Shown piece after piece: positions 35,201-47,008 of a DNA stretch of 64,000 nucleotides. Under the pieces are notes generated by a model. The model saw only the letters and a program-made list of their open reading frames with translations. It had not been told where the DNA came from and made no database searches. The position numbers were made by a program, and so were the translations under genes. Source of the DNA: Daedaleopsis sinensis (taxonomy: Eukaryota > Basidiomycota > Agaricomycetes > Polyporales > Polyporaceae). Every line of letters begins with the position of its first letter. The first letter of the stretch is position 1. The stretch lies in the NCBI GenBank assembly GCA_033807695.1, contig CM066308.1:3844001-3908000 (forward strand). Reading direction: 5' to 3'.

Positions 35201-37522
35201 GAAGCGTTAGGACTTACATACTTACGACGACTTACGACGCGGCCGACTCGGTGGTCGTTGGCTGTCGTTGGGGTGCAAGATGAGTGCAGAGCGCCCACAC
35301 CTCGGACCGGCGCGCAAATCACCCCGGACTGATCCGCGCGCCGTCACATCATCTCCTCTTGCCCTCATCCGCCAAACGAAATCGAATTGCACTCCGCCGT
35401 CTGGCCAGCCTCGGTTCAACTTCTGGCACTCGTACTTCTACCTCTAGAGTGCAACGGCATCTCAGGCTGCTCCTTGGCATGCATAACTGAACATCGTGAC
35501 ACTTCTCCCGCCCGCAACCGCGCCGGCCTCAGCCTTCTGGCTTCTGGCCGAGCTCGAGGACGCTACTCGACGGAACTGCTGACATCCCTACCGAGCCTGG
35601 ACCTGGACGCGGGTGTACGGGACAGGCGGAGAACCGACGCAGAACCACACCTCGTCCCGCTTGTTGTGTTCACGCGAGCACTGGCACTGGCACTAGGACC
35701 GACACGCACGAATACGGTGAGTCCCCGCCTCAGATCTCAGATCTCAAGCTCAGGCTCCGTCCCGTCCTCGTCGTTCTTCTCCATCCCCGTCTTGGTGCAG
35801 GTGCAGAGCGTCGGCAGCGCACGCAGCAGCCACATGGGCCGCTGCCGGGAGGACGCCGTCGGAGCCGGCGCACGCGAGGGTCCTTCTCGTCTCGTCTCGT
35901 CTCTCCTCTCTTCTTTCTTCTCGTTCTCGTTCTCGTTTTCGTTCTCAGTCTCCGCGGACGCGGTCGCGTGGGCACCCCGTTACCGATATCTCGCATCTCG
36001 CTCTCGCATCTCGCATCTGGTTCTTGCTCCACCGGCTGCGTGCGTGTACGTGTACGTGTACCTGTACCTGTACTACGGAGCAGGCCGTATGGCGGGGCGT
36101 AGAGGTCAGCTGGACGGGGATAGGGATGGGACGGCCAGGGGCTCGGGGTCTGCTCCCGAGTCCTGTACGCACGAGAGACACGAGACGCGGCTCCGAGATC
36201 TGGACATTGGACGCGTCGAATCCATAGAATGCGAACGCGAACGCGAATGAAGCTGCACGTCATCGCGACGCACCTGCAACTGCACCCGCGCATGCACGGC
36301 GGACGAGGGACGTACTTCCGGGCTCGTGCGCGCGTGAGATCTTGAGAGCCTCGGGCACTCGCCTCCCGTCCGTTCTCCTGCACTTCTACGTGGCCGTACC
36401 ACGGTTGGATTATCGATGGCTAGTGACTGCGCAGGATACTTGCAACTTACGCCCGCGATCGATGCAGGGTGCGCACGCTCCGTCGGCTGGGCCTCGCTGT
36501 CTGTCGTAAGCGTCGCGAGGGGCAGGCTCCGGACGGGGCGAGCCCAGGGCGAGAACGCGCGCGTGCCGTTGGCGTGACGTCTTCACGGGCCACGGGCCTT
36601 CCGGGGTGCAGGTGGGTGTTCACTGTTTGATGGCCGGGGGCGGATACGGGATGTGGTAAGTATATGGAGGGGCGACCAGACGGAGCGCGGTGCATTGTCG
36701 GCGTGCAGACTCTGAGAACGCGGAGGGCGATCAGTGTCACGATGTCCGCGTACGTGTGCGTGCCTTGGGATGCTTGCGTTATGCGAGAACGTGGCGGCGG
36801 CGGGCGGGGTGACAATTGGGTGTGAGCGCGGTGCGTGTGCCAGACACGGCTGTAACGTTTGTTTTGATCGGGATGTGGTGGTCGGTCGCGGAGGTCGCCG
36901 TGTAGGGAGTGTACCCCATAAATGCTGCGAGGTACGGCGGAAAACATACGAGTGCTTCTTGATGGGCACGGCCCCACGCGATGAGAAGAGCGAGATCGGG
37001 TGCGCTGTTCATGCCGCTTACACCTGGATCTGCCGTCTATTTCGCGACGGCCCCGCGGAGATCAAGCGTCGTTTGAGCCATAACGGAATACGTGTGCGGT
37101 TGGATGATGGTGATGGGGATTGCTGATAGGCAAGGCTGGGTAGGCACAGCGTTGCGGGTAGCGGAGGGGCGGCCGCGGAGGAAGGGGGAAAGGAGGAGGC
37201 GGAGGCGTGCATGTCGAGCACGAAGTGTGTTCGGGGAAGTGGCACGGGCGGGGAAGGAGGAGTCGCGGGGGCGGACTGGCCTCCGCGGATCGAGAGAGAG
37301 GTCCTCGGTCGGCGGGCGGGCCGTGAGCCGGACTGGGAGGGGAATCGCACGCGTCCGTGAATCCCGAACGTCCGTATCGAACGACTCGGCGCCTGCTCGT
37401 GTTTATAACCCACCCCGTCCTGCACTCGACCCCGCCGCCCCTCATCGACCCCGCCGCCGCCCGCTGCCGCCGCCGCCGCCCGCTGCCCCCGCCGCCGCCC
37501 GCCGCCCCCGCCGCCCGCTGCG
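32201..37522. other. 5.3 kb GC-rich, low-complexity interval without a supported gene
   Basis: Long open frames exist on both strands but are explained by GC richness and lack splice-linked or family support. About 32.9-33.3 kb is a degenerate direct copy of 23.8-24.2 kb (shared GCAGTGATTGGGCAC-like and GGACGCTC...CGGGTGCGAT stretches). Simple-sequence tracts: CTCGT/TCTCG repeats at 35885-35950 and GTGTAC-type repeats at 36040-36075. The last 150 bp before 37522 is CCGCCG-rich and is probably the promoter and leader of the next gene. Confidence 0.4.
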
Positions 37523-38339
37523 ATGTCGGTCATCCGGGCGCCTCTGATGATCGTGCACGCGATCCTGTACCAGCTGGCGAGCACGCCGCCCAACAAGACA
37601 CCCCCCCAGGGCCGCTACGACTCCACAGAGTCCGTCCTCATCCGCATCGCCCCCTTCGTCTTCAGGGTACGTCCCCCAACGATCCTCACACACGCTCGCG
37701 AGTCTCACACGGATACTAACCCTCGGCTCGCAGCTGCAGCAGCCGCTGGTCTGGATATGCACTGCCGCCGACATCCTCCTCGTCCTGTCCCAGCACCTGC
37801 CCCGCTCCGCCCTCTCCACCGCCCTCCCCGCCCTCCTCTGCCCCCTCGCCCCGCCCTCCTCCGCCTCCCTCATCCGCCCCACCGTCCCCTTCTTCACCGG
37901 CCTCGCCCTCGTCGCCGCAGGCACCGCCCTCCGCCTCGCCTGCTACCGCTCCCTCGGCCCCTTCTTCACCTTCGACCTCGCCCTCCTCCCAAAACACAAG
38001 CTCATCACAACCGGGCCCTACAACTACGTCCGCCACCCCGCCTACGCAGGCTCCCTCCTCGTCCTCGCAGGCCTCGGCCTCGCCGACCTCTCCCCCGGCG
38101 GCTGGATCGCAGAGTGCGTCTCCTCCGGCACGCCCACCGCCGGGGTCTTCTCCGCCAGCGCCCTCGTCGGCAGCGTCGCGTGGGCCTGGATCGCCTTCGC
38201 CGTCTGGTACGCCTGGTGGCTCGCCGTCGGCGTCCGCCGCGCACGCATGGAGGACGCCGCGCTCCGCAAAGAGTTCGGCGGCGAGTGGGACGCCTACGCC
38301 GCCCGCGTCCGCTCCTGGTTCCTCCCTGGCCTTCTCTAG
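37523..38339 (+). CDS. Isoprenylcysteine carboxyl methyltransferase (ICMT)-like membrane protein
   Basis: Exons 37523-37666 and 37734-38339 (intron GTACGT...TCGCAG, 67 nt), 249 residues. The C-terminal catalytic block is plain: GPYNYVRHPAYAG at about residues 142-154, the S-adenosylmethionine-binding core of the ICMT/PEMT fold. It is followed by hydrophobic segments and the terminal EFGGEWDAYAARVRSWF. Several membrane spans are visible (for example the Leu-rich stretches at about 60-110). Enzymes of this family methylate the C-terminal prenylcysteine of CAAX proteins at the ER. Basidiomycetes carry several ICMT-like paralogues, so the true substrate of this one may differ. The strong GC bias makes every frame look open; the splice-consistent frame was chosen because it alone gives the motif in one piece. 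Its neighbours give no functional hint. Confidence 0.8.
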
Positions 38340-39993
38340 TCCTGCCCTGCGTTCTCTTCGCGGCCCGCGGCAGTCATCGAGGTGCGCATGCGTCTCGCGG
38401 TGGGAGGCGGACGCACCCTTCCATTCATCGCGCTCGCGCGGCCTTCGTTTCGGCCGTCCCAGGCTGCCCCCCTCTTCGCATTTCTCCCGCCGCCCCAGAA
38501 CCCGCCGGCTACTCATCGCTGCTCACACCCACCGTCCCGGCCATCACACGCACGCACGCTCGCACGTATACCGCTGTAGATTGTAAGTTTGGGGCCCGGG
38601 CGGACGTGGACGGTCGCGCCCCGCTCTAGCCTCCTCGCGCATGTACATTACCTTATGCATTTCGCTCTCCCTTCGAAGTCTTACGCTCCCGCTCCCGACT
38701 CGGGTCTTGCAATCCACGCGCGCCTCGCGTTCGCGTTCGCCTCTGCTGCTTGTGTGTCACGCACTTGCACTGTTGCTGGCTGTTGTTGGAGCTGGACGAG
38801 CGGCGTTAGCGCGGCTGGGCGTCATGCGCGTGTCTGGCGTACGCGCTGCACACGTCAATCGCGCGCCGGTGTGCGTCGATGTCCGATGTCGACGGTGGTG
38901 CAGCGATGTCGATGACGACTGTGATCAGCGCACGTACACGCACACGTACACGCACGTCGTACTGACGCGGACGCGGACGGCTCCGCCCAAAAGGCTATCT
39001 GGCTGGACGTGTGCTGGCGGACGTGTGCTGCTGCGTCATCCTTCGTGTAAGCTCGCTGCCACTACCGACGCCTCCGACGTATGCACGCAGCACGCAGCAC
39101 GCAGCACGCCGGCGAGTGTTGTCGGGAGCGCGGAGGCTGCCTGCTCAGATGTCGAGATCTGAGGGTTGATGATAAGAGCTGAAATCTGAGAGTGCACGTC
39201 GGTCGTTGGCATGGACGGACAGGGTATGCGTCTGGTATGCGTACACATACAAAGCCCGAAGTCCGTGCGGTTCGCGAAGCCCGCCGGCTGCAGCAGCACC
39301 ACTTTGTGGACTCTGGACGAGGCTTGCACGTCGCACGATGCTCCGTGATGCATTGATGCCCGGGGACCCATGCGCATGGAGCACACACCACACATGCATT
39401 CAGCGAACGCCGTCCGGCCACGCGCGCGTCGCCGCGAAAGTCATCTCCGCGCGGGGCACACATGCGCACATATGGCATACTACGTTCAGCTTCAAGTTGT
39501 GGATCCTGGAGTCGACGGGCACACAGCACCGCCACGGTGTAGGTGTAGGTGCGCCGGGCTAGCCTGGTATCTGAGTGTCCGATCTCCAGGGATGGTGATG
39601 CATATGGTTTAGGCCCGGGGTGGCTTAGTGTGGCTTGGGGGAGTATTAGTGCTGGTACTTAGTACTAGTACTGAGCGCGCGCGCGGGGGCACTGCCTGCG
39701 GATTAACCTCACTCGCCGCGCGTGGGCTCTGGGCGACAGGTACGCGTACGGCGGACAGCGACTCGGACTGGCCGCGATCGTCGACCGCCTCGGATATTGG
39801 ATATCGAGTACTATAGCTGGGTGACTAGTCACGGTTCGCCGGCACTGGGTGGGTACTGCGTGTGCTCGTTCGAGAATATTGGGATTGCGAGTACAACTAT
39901 ACGGACTCGATCAGGATAAGAACACACTCGCTGCCCTCAGGAAGGCACTCTACACGTACAGATATACACCTGTTCTACCTCTCCGCCGCCCCG
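38340..39993. other. Intergenic
   Basis: No gene recognised. CAC/ACG-type dinucleotide-rich stretches occur (about 38930-38960 and 39080-39105). This is the 3' flank of two converging genes, the ICMT-like gene from the left and the dioxygenase-like gene from the right. Confidence 0.4.
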
Positions 39994-41613
39994 CTACGCG
40001 ACCGCAATCGCCCCCGCCCCGCCCGACACCCCCGCGGGGGCGTCCGCCCGCTTCGCCCGCGCCTCCTCGAGCCGCCGCCGCTCCTCCTCAGCCAACTTCG
40101 CCTGCAGCGCGATACGCGCAGGCACGACCGTCTCCCTTTCCCGCGCAGGCGCGAACTCGAGCCGATCGACCCCGAGCGCGCGCAGCGTCGCCCGCTCGAC
40201 GACGCTGTACTCGTCCCCCGGCTCATCCGTGCGTGCGAACCGGAAGGGGGCGCGCAGCGCCACTGGGGGGTTCGTGATCACGCGCTGCGCGCGGACGACG
40301 TTCGGGGAGGCCGAGTGTAACATTAGGGGGTGCAGGAGGACGACGTCCCCTGCGGAGCCGGTGAGCTCGACGAACGTCGTGCACGCGCGCGCCGCGTCGA
40401 GGTGCGACCAGAACCCGCCCTTGCCCGTTCCTGCCCCAACGTCAGCGCCGTCCGCGGCGCGCCGCCGGAGCTCGTCGACGGGCACGGAGAGGTCCATCGC
40501 GCCCGGGACGCCGCTCGGGACGAAGGAGAGCGTGCGCGGGTAGACGCCCTCCGGGTGCGCGGCGAGGTAGCGGGCGACGGGCGCGAGGCCGTCCGGGGCG
40601 ATGTACGTCGCGCCGCCCCCTGGGACGATGTCGGTGAAGAGCGGGATGACGAGGAGCGCTTGCTCGGGGGAGTCGAGGAAGTGCAGGAAGAAGTCGCCGT
40701 CGACGTGCCAGTTGGAGAGCGCGCGGGGGTCGAGCGCGCCGGGCGCTGCGGGGGTCGGCAGGGGCGTCGAGTAGAAGGTGGAGGTGATGGGGGAGGCAGA
40801 GGGGGAGGCGGAGGAGGGGTCGAGCGCGGGCGGGCCGAGGTTGACGATGAAGGAGTCGCCCCAGGCGCTCGCGGCCGGGTCGATGCGGTCTTCGCCCCCC
40901 AGGAGCTCGGTGATCGCGCCCCATGCCTGCGCGGAGGATTCAAATCAGCACGTACAGTCGACGGACAAGGCGGTGTGAGCAGTGTCAGCATTGGTGTCGT
41001 CTCACAAGCAAACACACCGGCACGCGCCGCTTGTACGAGCCAGCCAGCAGGCTGCGATCTGCATGCACCGACACGAGTTTCGAAGAGTACTCGGCACTCA
41101 CCCGGGGCGCGAACGTCGCGACGGGCTCATGCCGGTGGGCCGGCATGTGCACCCGCTCGCGGTCCCACGTCGCGCGGTCGTGCGGATCGACCCCCAAGCG
41201 GACCCACACGTCCTTTGCGAACTCGGCCGCCTGCGCGGTCGAGAACGCGTTCTTGACGACGATGTAGCCGTGCGTGAGGAAGTGGTCCACGTCCTCCTCT
41301 GTGCGGGGGGTCGGTGTTGTGAAATTGGCGGGCGGTGCGACCGGGGTCGGGGAGGCAGCGGAAGCGGTCCGGGTCGTGACCCATGTCCCGAGGGAGGGGT
41401 TGCGGGATGCGTGTGTTGAGTCAAGGCGATGGACCCGAGTCCCGTTGGATGACGTCGACGTTGGAAGGTCCAGGGTCGTACGCAGATGGGTGAGCGGACG
41501 CGAAGGACGGATTTCCAGGGCCGCAGTCGGGCGATACGGATGCTCAGCGCGGACACCGACACAAAAGAGAAGGGCGGCGACTCACGGCTGAGATACTCGT
41601 ACTGCTTCACCAT
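39994..41613 (-). CDS. Phytanoyl-CoA dioxygenase-like Fe(II)/2-oxoglutarate oxygenase
   Basis: Exons (minus): 41613-41586, 41298-41102, 40926-39994; 385 residues, phases consistent; introns of 287 and 175 nt are long for this window. The N-terminus (VDHFLTHGYIVVKNAFSTAQ) is the characteristic opening of the PhyH-like family. The iron site is visible as H149-x-D151 (NWHVDGDFFLHFLD) with the distal His near residue 279 (LLHPLMLHSASPN), and an Arg a few residues later for 2-oxoglutarate. GGGATYIAPDG is the usual glycine-rich strand turn. The enzyme should hydroxylate an organic substrate with loss of CO2 from 2-oxoglutarate. The substrate is unknown; no other metabolic genes are clustered with it. 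The C-terminal 60 residues are charged and probably flexible. Confidence 0.8.
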
Positions 41614-42861
41614 CTTGTCGGTCGTGATTCGTTCTTCGTAGACGTTTCGGTCACTTGGCAGGCCGTCTGTACACGCTTTGCTTCGCTGTCACGACGGGCC
41701 AGTCAGTAAGTAAGGATGTACGTATACGCCCCCACGCGTGGTGCACGTACGTTCGTATTAGAAAGAAAATTTTGAAGTGATTGACGTCAGCCTGAGCTCT
41801 GTGCGTGTGCGTGCGTGCTTGCAGCCTGCGTGAGCCGTCCGAGAGACTCAAGGAGCCAGAAGCCAGGACGTCCCTCGTTCGGTATAAGTAGTGCGCGGGG
41901 TATTCTCGGCCACGCGTCATCGAGGTCAGCTGCCCGCCGTGCCCGCTCGCACGGCCTGCGTCCTGCATTCAGCTGAACTCGAAGGTTGCTTGACCGAACG
42001 CTGAAAGCGACTGGCGACGGTGGGGAGGACCGGGGCTGGAAGCGCTTCTGCGGCCCTCGATCCTCTGACGGGGACCCGAGCTGGGTCAGATGGCACCGCG
42101 GGCGGGGACGAAGGGCTTCCGTGTCATGTTCTGGATGCGTTTGGTCGCCGGATACAAACGGAGCTGCAAAGTTGGACTTCCGGAGGTCGTCTGGAATCTC
42201 TGGAACGACGATGTTCCTGCGGACGGTATCAACATTCAAAGAACACAGGTACGGCGAACTCACGAGCGAGGCGAAGCAGCATCCAGGAGGGCGGGGAAGG
42301 GCGATAGGCCCCGTCCGCGGCGCACGGCGGCCGTCGCGTAGTATCGCAGATCGTGGCTAGGATGGTTTCAGGATAACAGTACCGTAAACCGCAACTTCCG
42401 TCCCGGCGCCGTGTAACAGAAGTTGTGGCACAACGTCATGTCCTGGGAGATCAGTGTATACTGCTACAAGAATAGCAGAGGTACGTCTCGCTTCGTGATG
42501 GGGAGCCATTCACTCGAGGGTCTCGGCAGCGGCCGGGACCGACAGTGTAATTGGGAGCGAGGATGCTTCGGAATGTTCGCGCCTGACTTGCGCATTTGGA
42601 GAGCGTAGCCTGAGAGGCCGGTGAGAGCGTTTGATAGGGGTCTTGGACGGCTGTGGAGATTGCATTGTACACGGGAAATGGATATGGTACCGATGACATT
42701 GTTACAGTTGCATGAGAAAAGCTATGATGGCGAGGAAAAGAACGATAACAGCACTTTGCTATTGCGAAAGCGTTGGTATTATGAAAAGTCGAGATCGGTG
42801 GGACGTACTGACCTTCCGGGATCACACAGAGAACAAACCGAAAATCGGGGACATCGGCGAC
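41614..42861. other. Intergenic
   Basis: No gene supported. A minus-strand frame at 42697-42451 (MSSVPYPFPVYNAISTAVQD...) looks mildly protein-like but has no splice partner or recognisable family. Confidence 0.35.
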
Positions 42862-43408
42862 TCAGGCACTGTCACCCGCATTCTTCTTGAGAGCAGACTC
42901 GTCAAACGGGTCCCCAAATTCTGTGCAACATTCGTATCAGCACCATCGCTCCATACCGCCATCCTCCCGACACTATCCCCGCCGCCCGACCCAGCACGAA
43001 CACAATCCCACACCGATGAAAAAGACGACACTCACGGGCCCGTAGCTGCTCCACGAGTTGGCCGTCGACAAGCTCGTCCCTCTGGCCCCTGCCCCCGCTT
43101 ATCGCGCCGTCCCAGGGGCCGCCGCCGCCGGGGCCCCGCACGTCCTTCCTGCGGCTCTTCGCGTCGCGCGCGCCACCGACGTTGCCGAACATCAGCCCGC
43201 CCGGCAGCCGACGCTTGGAGGTCATCGAGGACCCGCTCAGGAGGGACGCCATGGGGTTGCCCATCGAGCTCGCGAGCGGGTGGAAGGTGCTTGCGTCTGT
43301 GAGGAGGGCCATGTTGGCGCTGCGGCCGAGCTCCTCGACCTCGATCTCGGGCGTGTCGGTGGAGGAGTCGGAGAGGGCGGGGGACGCGCGGTCGGTCGGT
43401 GAGTTCAT
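42862..43408 (-). CDS. Small conserved-looking hypothetical protein
   Basis: Exons (minus): 43408-43036 and 42920-42862; 143 residues (intron GTGAGT...GCACAG, 115 nt). The protein is Ser/Gly/Pro-rich, with blocks that read as constrained: EEVEELGRS-like acidic start (TPEIEVEELGRSANMALL), SMGNPMASLLSGSSM, KRRLPGGLMFGNVGG, and after the splice FGDPFDESALKKN. The KRR and SRRK clusters could serve as nuclear signals. No enzymatic motif. I recall similar small proteins as hypothetical genes in polypores but cannot name a family. The splice is convincing because it joins EQLRA in phase to QFGDPFDE. Confidence 0.6.
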
Positions 43409-45188
43409 CGTAGAGGTCAGCGTGCGGTGTAAACTGGGAGACCAAGAGCGAAAGGGCGGGGGGAGAATTAGAGCACGGTGGTGGTGCAAGGCGACGACGC
43501 TTGCGTCTGATACCATCCTAGGACATGGGCGGCTACCGTGCGTCTAGCTTACGCGTTGTACCGTTTATGGCAGGTGTTTATGTTGGCAAAACCCCATTAC
43601 TATCTTGGCGCAACTTCGTGGCGATCCTTGATCTGTAAAATGCACACAATATCCGTATATATGGAGGCCTTATGCCCAAGATCAATTGCGATGGGGAAGT
43701 CTAATCACGGTACCTATTTATGAACCCGAAGTCGAGCCCGAATCCCACTGAAGACAGGTGGTGTACTATGTATTCGATGCTCGACAAGGCACCAGCGGCC
43801 GACGTTGGACAATATTAATAGTAGCAATATGCCGTCTCAATCGCTCATCAGCCTGCAAGCTTCACGCCAAGAGGGTGCCGCGATCGTCCAGCCACGGGTC
43901 AAACACAGATGTATAAAGCGCCTGATTTCGTCGTACCCATTGACGGCCCCACTAGCATTAGCCTGCTCCCGCCGCATGGTGAGTACATTATCAGGCGCTG
44001 TACTGAGTACCTCAAGGTGGAGAGTAACATGTGTTCTCCTAAAGATTCGCGAGAGTTCGGTTTCATCCAAGAACTTCGAATGTTATGAAGTACGAGGTCG
44101 TCCTGTTCGGCGGCGGAGAACGTGAGGAGCCGATAGGTGCTTACAAGAGACAAATACTCGATAGCAAGTTCGGTCGCAAGAGGTGTGTAGCTATGTAGAC
44201 GCAAGCACGAGATTGATAGGAAGGCGGGGGAATCGCTTGTCGGCACGTCTGTCTGTAGAGCCGGAACAGTTGTGACGTCGAGAGGATGCTAGTGCGTTGG
44301 ATACAAAACCTGTATGCGACTCGTCTGGATGACCACCTAAGAGAATGGAAGGGTATTGTGAGCCATTGCACGAGAATCGTAGCCGATGTGACCGTCTTCA
44401 CCGTGGCTTGATGGGGTTCAGACCTTGTAAACAGGAAGCTTCGAATGAGAGTGCGATGGGAGTGCGATGGGTACATGTTACCAGCCTACGAGAGCACATC
44501 ACGCTCCCAATCATGCCAACGAGCTGCGACCTATTGAGAAAGTCAAGTAAATATTGCAAGTACTCACCAGTAGTGTGAGTGGGGCCGTGAAGGATATACA
44601 AATCGCAGAGAAATAGACACAGTCACGGAGAGGAGGTACACGGTACACCCATACAACCGCGGTGTAGATAGTAGCCACCGTCTCAGATGCCATGCACAGT
44701 GATATAGTATGTTGTTGGTATATCTCTAGCTAGGACTAGAATAAGGTGGATATGTAGTGACGACTTACCGAAGGTTCAGCGTAGAGAAGTTGCTACTAGT
44801 AACCAAGGTCGTGGCGGAGACGCGTGCTTGTCGTAGGTTCGTGGGATTGAGTAGAGCCGTAGTGTCTCCAGAGCCCAGTTCCAGTAGCGCCCAGCAGAAT
44901 ATGAACACAACCGGAGTCCTAGTAGCGGCCAGCTGAGCAGTGGATGAGAGGTCTCGCCGAGTCCAAGAGGAAGAAGGTAAACAAGCGCTCTGCCCCTCGA
45001 AGACGCCCACATGCAAGCCACGCGAGGCTCCCAATTGGGCGAGAGGCCGTGGCGCCGCTCCTCCACGGCCGTCATCCTCCTCCCACATTTCTTTTCGTCC
45101 TCGCCTCCTCCTCATCCTCGCCCTCCGATACCTCTCTCACAACGGCGAAACCTGACACACGATCAAGGAGACGACCGACGACGAAAGG
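43409..45188. other. Intergenic, possible membrane-protein relic
   Basis: Short hydrophobic minus-strand frames (about 44690-44520, FSAICISFTAPLTLLVSTC) and several GT-AG pairs suggest an old multi-membrane gene on the minus strand between 43.9 and 45.0 kb. I could not build a continuous model. The last 150 bp lead into KHE2. Confidence 0.3.
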
Positions 45189-46464
45189 ATGCTTGCGACC
45201 AGAGTCGTACGCAGCGCGACGCGGTCCATGCGCGTCATCGCGATACCTCTTACCCCACACTGCAAGGTCGACGGGAAGCCGGTCGAACATCTCACATACT
45301 ACCACTTCGTTACGCCGCCAGAAGACAAGAAGACCAATACCTGGCTGAACTGGGGAGTCGCGAAAGCGTCGGATCTGTGGGCGAACTTTGGCAAGGCACC
45401 GGAGGGAAACTGGAAGGTGAGCACCTCGTTTGCACATGCATCTTTCGCGTCGCGTCGCGTCCTCTACGGGTTTTTCTCTAAGGCGGTTGAAAGGCTTCAA
45501 GCTTATACTGATCTGCGTTGCTACAGCGAAGAGCCTTCCTGTATGGCGAGCGACTAGTCGACCGTCTCGACTTCGAAGAACTCGCTCTCAAGTCCATTGA
45601 CCCCTCACTTGGCCCGAGGCTGTCCGATATAGTCCCGCAAGGCTCGAAGAAACCTTCTTCCCTCACTGTATGTACTCGTCGTTTATCTTAAGGACGTAGT
45701 GTCACTATGTTAACTCAGCCACCACCTCCCAACCGACCTACCCCACACATCTGCGCGGTCGCGTAATCCGGACTTCCGTCGACGACTTAATGTCGGGCGT
45801 CGAAGATTCCCCTGGTCTACCCACCTTCGGTTTGCGAGTCTCCGGTGCCTCACCTGCACTTGCTACTCGAGAAGCGGACACCGCGACATAAGAAGGGCTT
45901 CCAGTTCTGGCTCGCGATATCCCCTCTTACCGCACCATTCATGATCATCCGTACGTGTGCTGCTACTGCTCCGATTTCAGCCACTGATAACGTGTACCCA
46001 ACATACCCAGCGATCATTCCAAACTTTCCCTTCTTTTTCTGCGTATGGCGTTCGTGGTCTCACTACCGAGGTACGTCAGTTCGCATCTTCGATGTCTATC
46101 GTTCTGCTCACTCATCTAATTGGTAGCGTACAAGGCGTCGCAGTATCTCGAGGGCCTCCTTCACCAAGGCGCGATAGTCCCTGAGACGAGCGCCCCCCTC
46201 GACGCCATCTACGCGAAGTACGCGCTTCCGCCCGACACACAACCTGAGAAGCCGTCCTCCGAATCCGCCTCTACAGGGCCGCATCCCTCTGACACGTACT
46301 CCTCAACATCGACGTCTGGCGCACGGTTACTACTCGCCAGGGACGCGGTGCCGGAGCTAGTCAAAGCGCTCGAGCTCCCCGAGGAGTCGACGTTCGCTGC
46401 GGACATGTACCGCGCGCTCGAGCAGGCGCGTGTACGACTGGAAGGCCGGAAGGCCAGTGTGTAG
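45189..46464 (+). CDS. Mitochondrial K+-H+ exchange-related (Mit_KHE1-like) protein, KHE2
   Basis: Exons 45189-45416, 45527-45667, 45806-45950, 46011-46070, 46127-46464; 303 residues. Four of the five exons have exactly the same length as in KHE1 (141, 145, 60 and 338 nt); the first is one codon shorter. Conserved blocks: MRVIAIPLTPHCKVDG, WLNWGVAKASDLWANFGK, LYGERLVDRLDFEELALKS, FWLAISPLTAPFMII joined to IIPNFPFFFCVWRSWSHYR, and LDAIYAKY. Predicted mitochondrial inner-membrane-associated protein; the N-terminal MLATRVVRSATRSMR is basic and hydroxylated as in targeting peptides. HET2 converges on it from 545 bp away. The C-terminal 100 residues (Ser/Thr/Pro then a charged helix) are the part most different from KHE1. 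Confidence 0.8.
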
Positions 46465-47008
46465 ACTGTCGGGCCGCGGACGTCTGCCAGGATTCGGACA
46501 CAATTGAGTACAATATTGACCACTGTAGACATAGAGCGTACTGACACACCACTGCTCTTCTAATCTGACATCACGACGCATGTTCTACTACTCTACAATT
46601 TGCCGGACTGCTGTCAGATCTGAGGCCTGAGGACCGAAGTGCGTGCGTAAGAATCGGGTACAAAGCAAATACGGGACATACAGAACAACACGAGACAGAT
46701 ATTCGAGCGGTGGAAGTGGTCACGAAGGTAAGTGCGAGTTCTCGAGAATGCGTGCCAGACGGAATGGAGCAAACGTAAACAGGTAACGTATCCGACAGGG
46801 TGAGCATATGTATAGGACGCGTAGGTGGGGACGATCCGCGCGAGTCAAATATGTACGGTCAGAGACATCGACGCGATCAAGACTGGTAGTGGATCAATTG
46901 CACTGGCCGTACGAAGCAACCTAGAAGACGATGAGAACGAGAACCTGCACTCTAACTTCGGCGCACAGTACGCACCAACTTGAACGCATCAGGAGCCGCG
47001 GGCTGTAG
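46465..47008. other. Convergent 3' intergenic of KHE2 and HET2
   Basis: Contains the 3' flanks of both genes. The first 100 bases match the 3' flank of KHE1 and of the KHE remnant at 31.9 kb. No gene. Confidence 0.5.

Noticed and set aside
32138..36977. Several frames of 130-290 codons on both strands at 32.1-37.0 kb
   Set aside because: Low-complexity Arg/Ser/Pro compositions, no consistent splice partners, overlapping frames on opposite strands of equal quality.
37667..38629. A long plus-strand frame (to 38629) in the ICMT-like region, rich in Arg, Pro and Leu
   Set aside because: It runs through the predicted intron and out of frame with the clear GPYNYVRHP motif; it is a GC-composition shadow.
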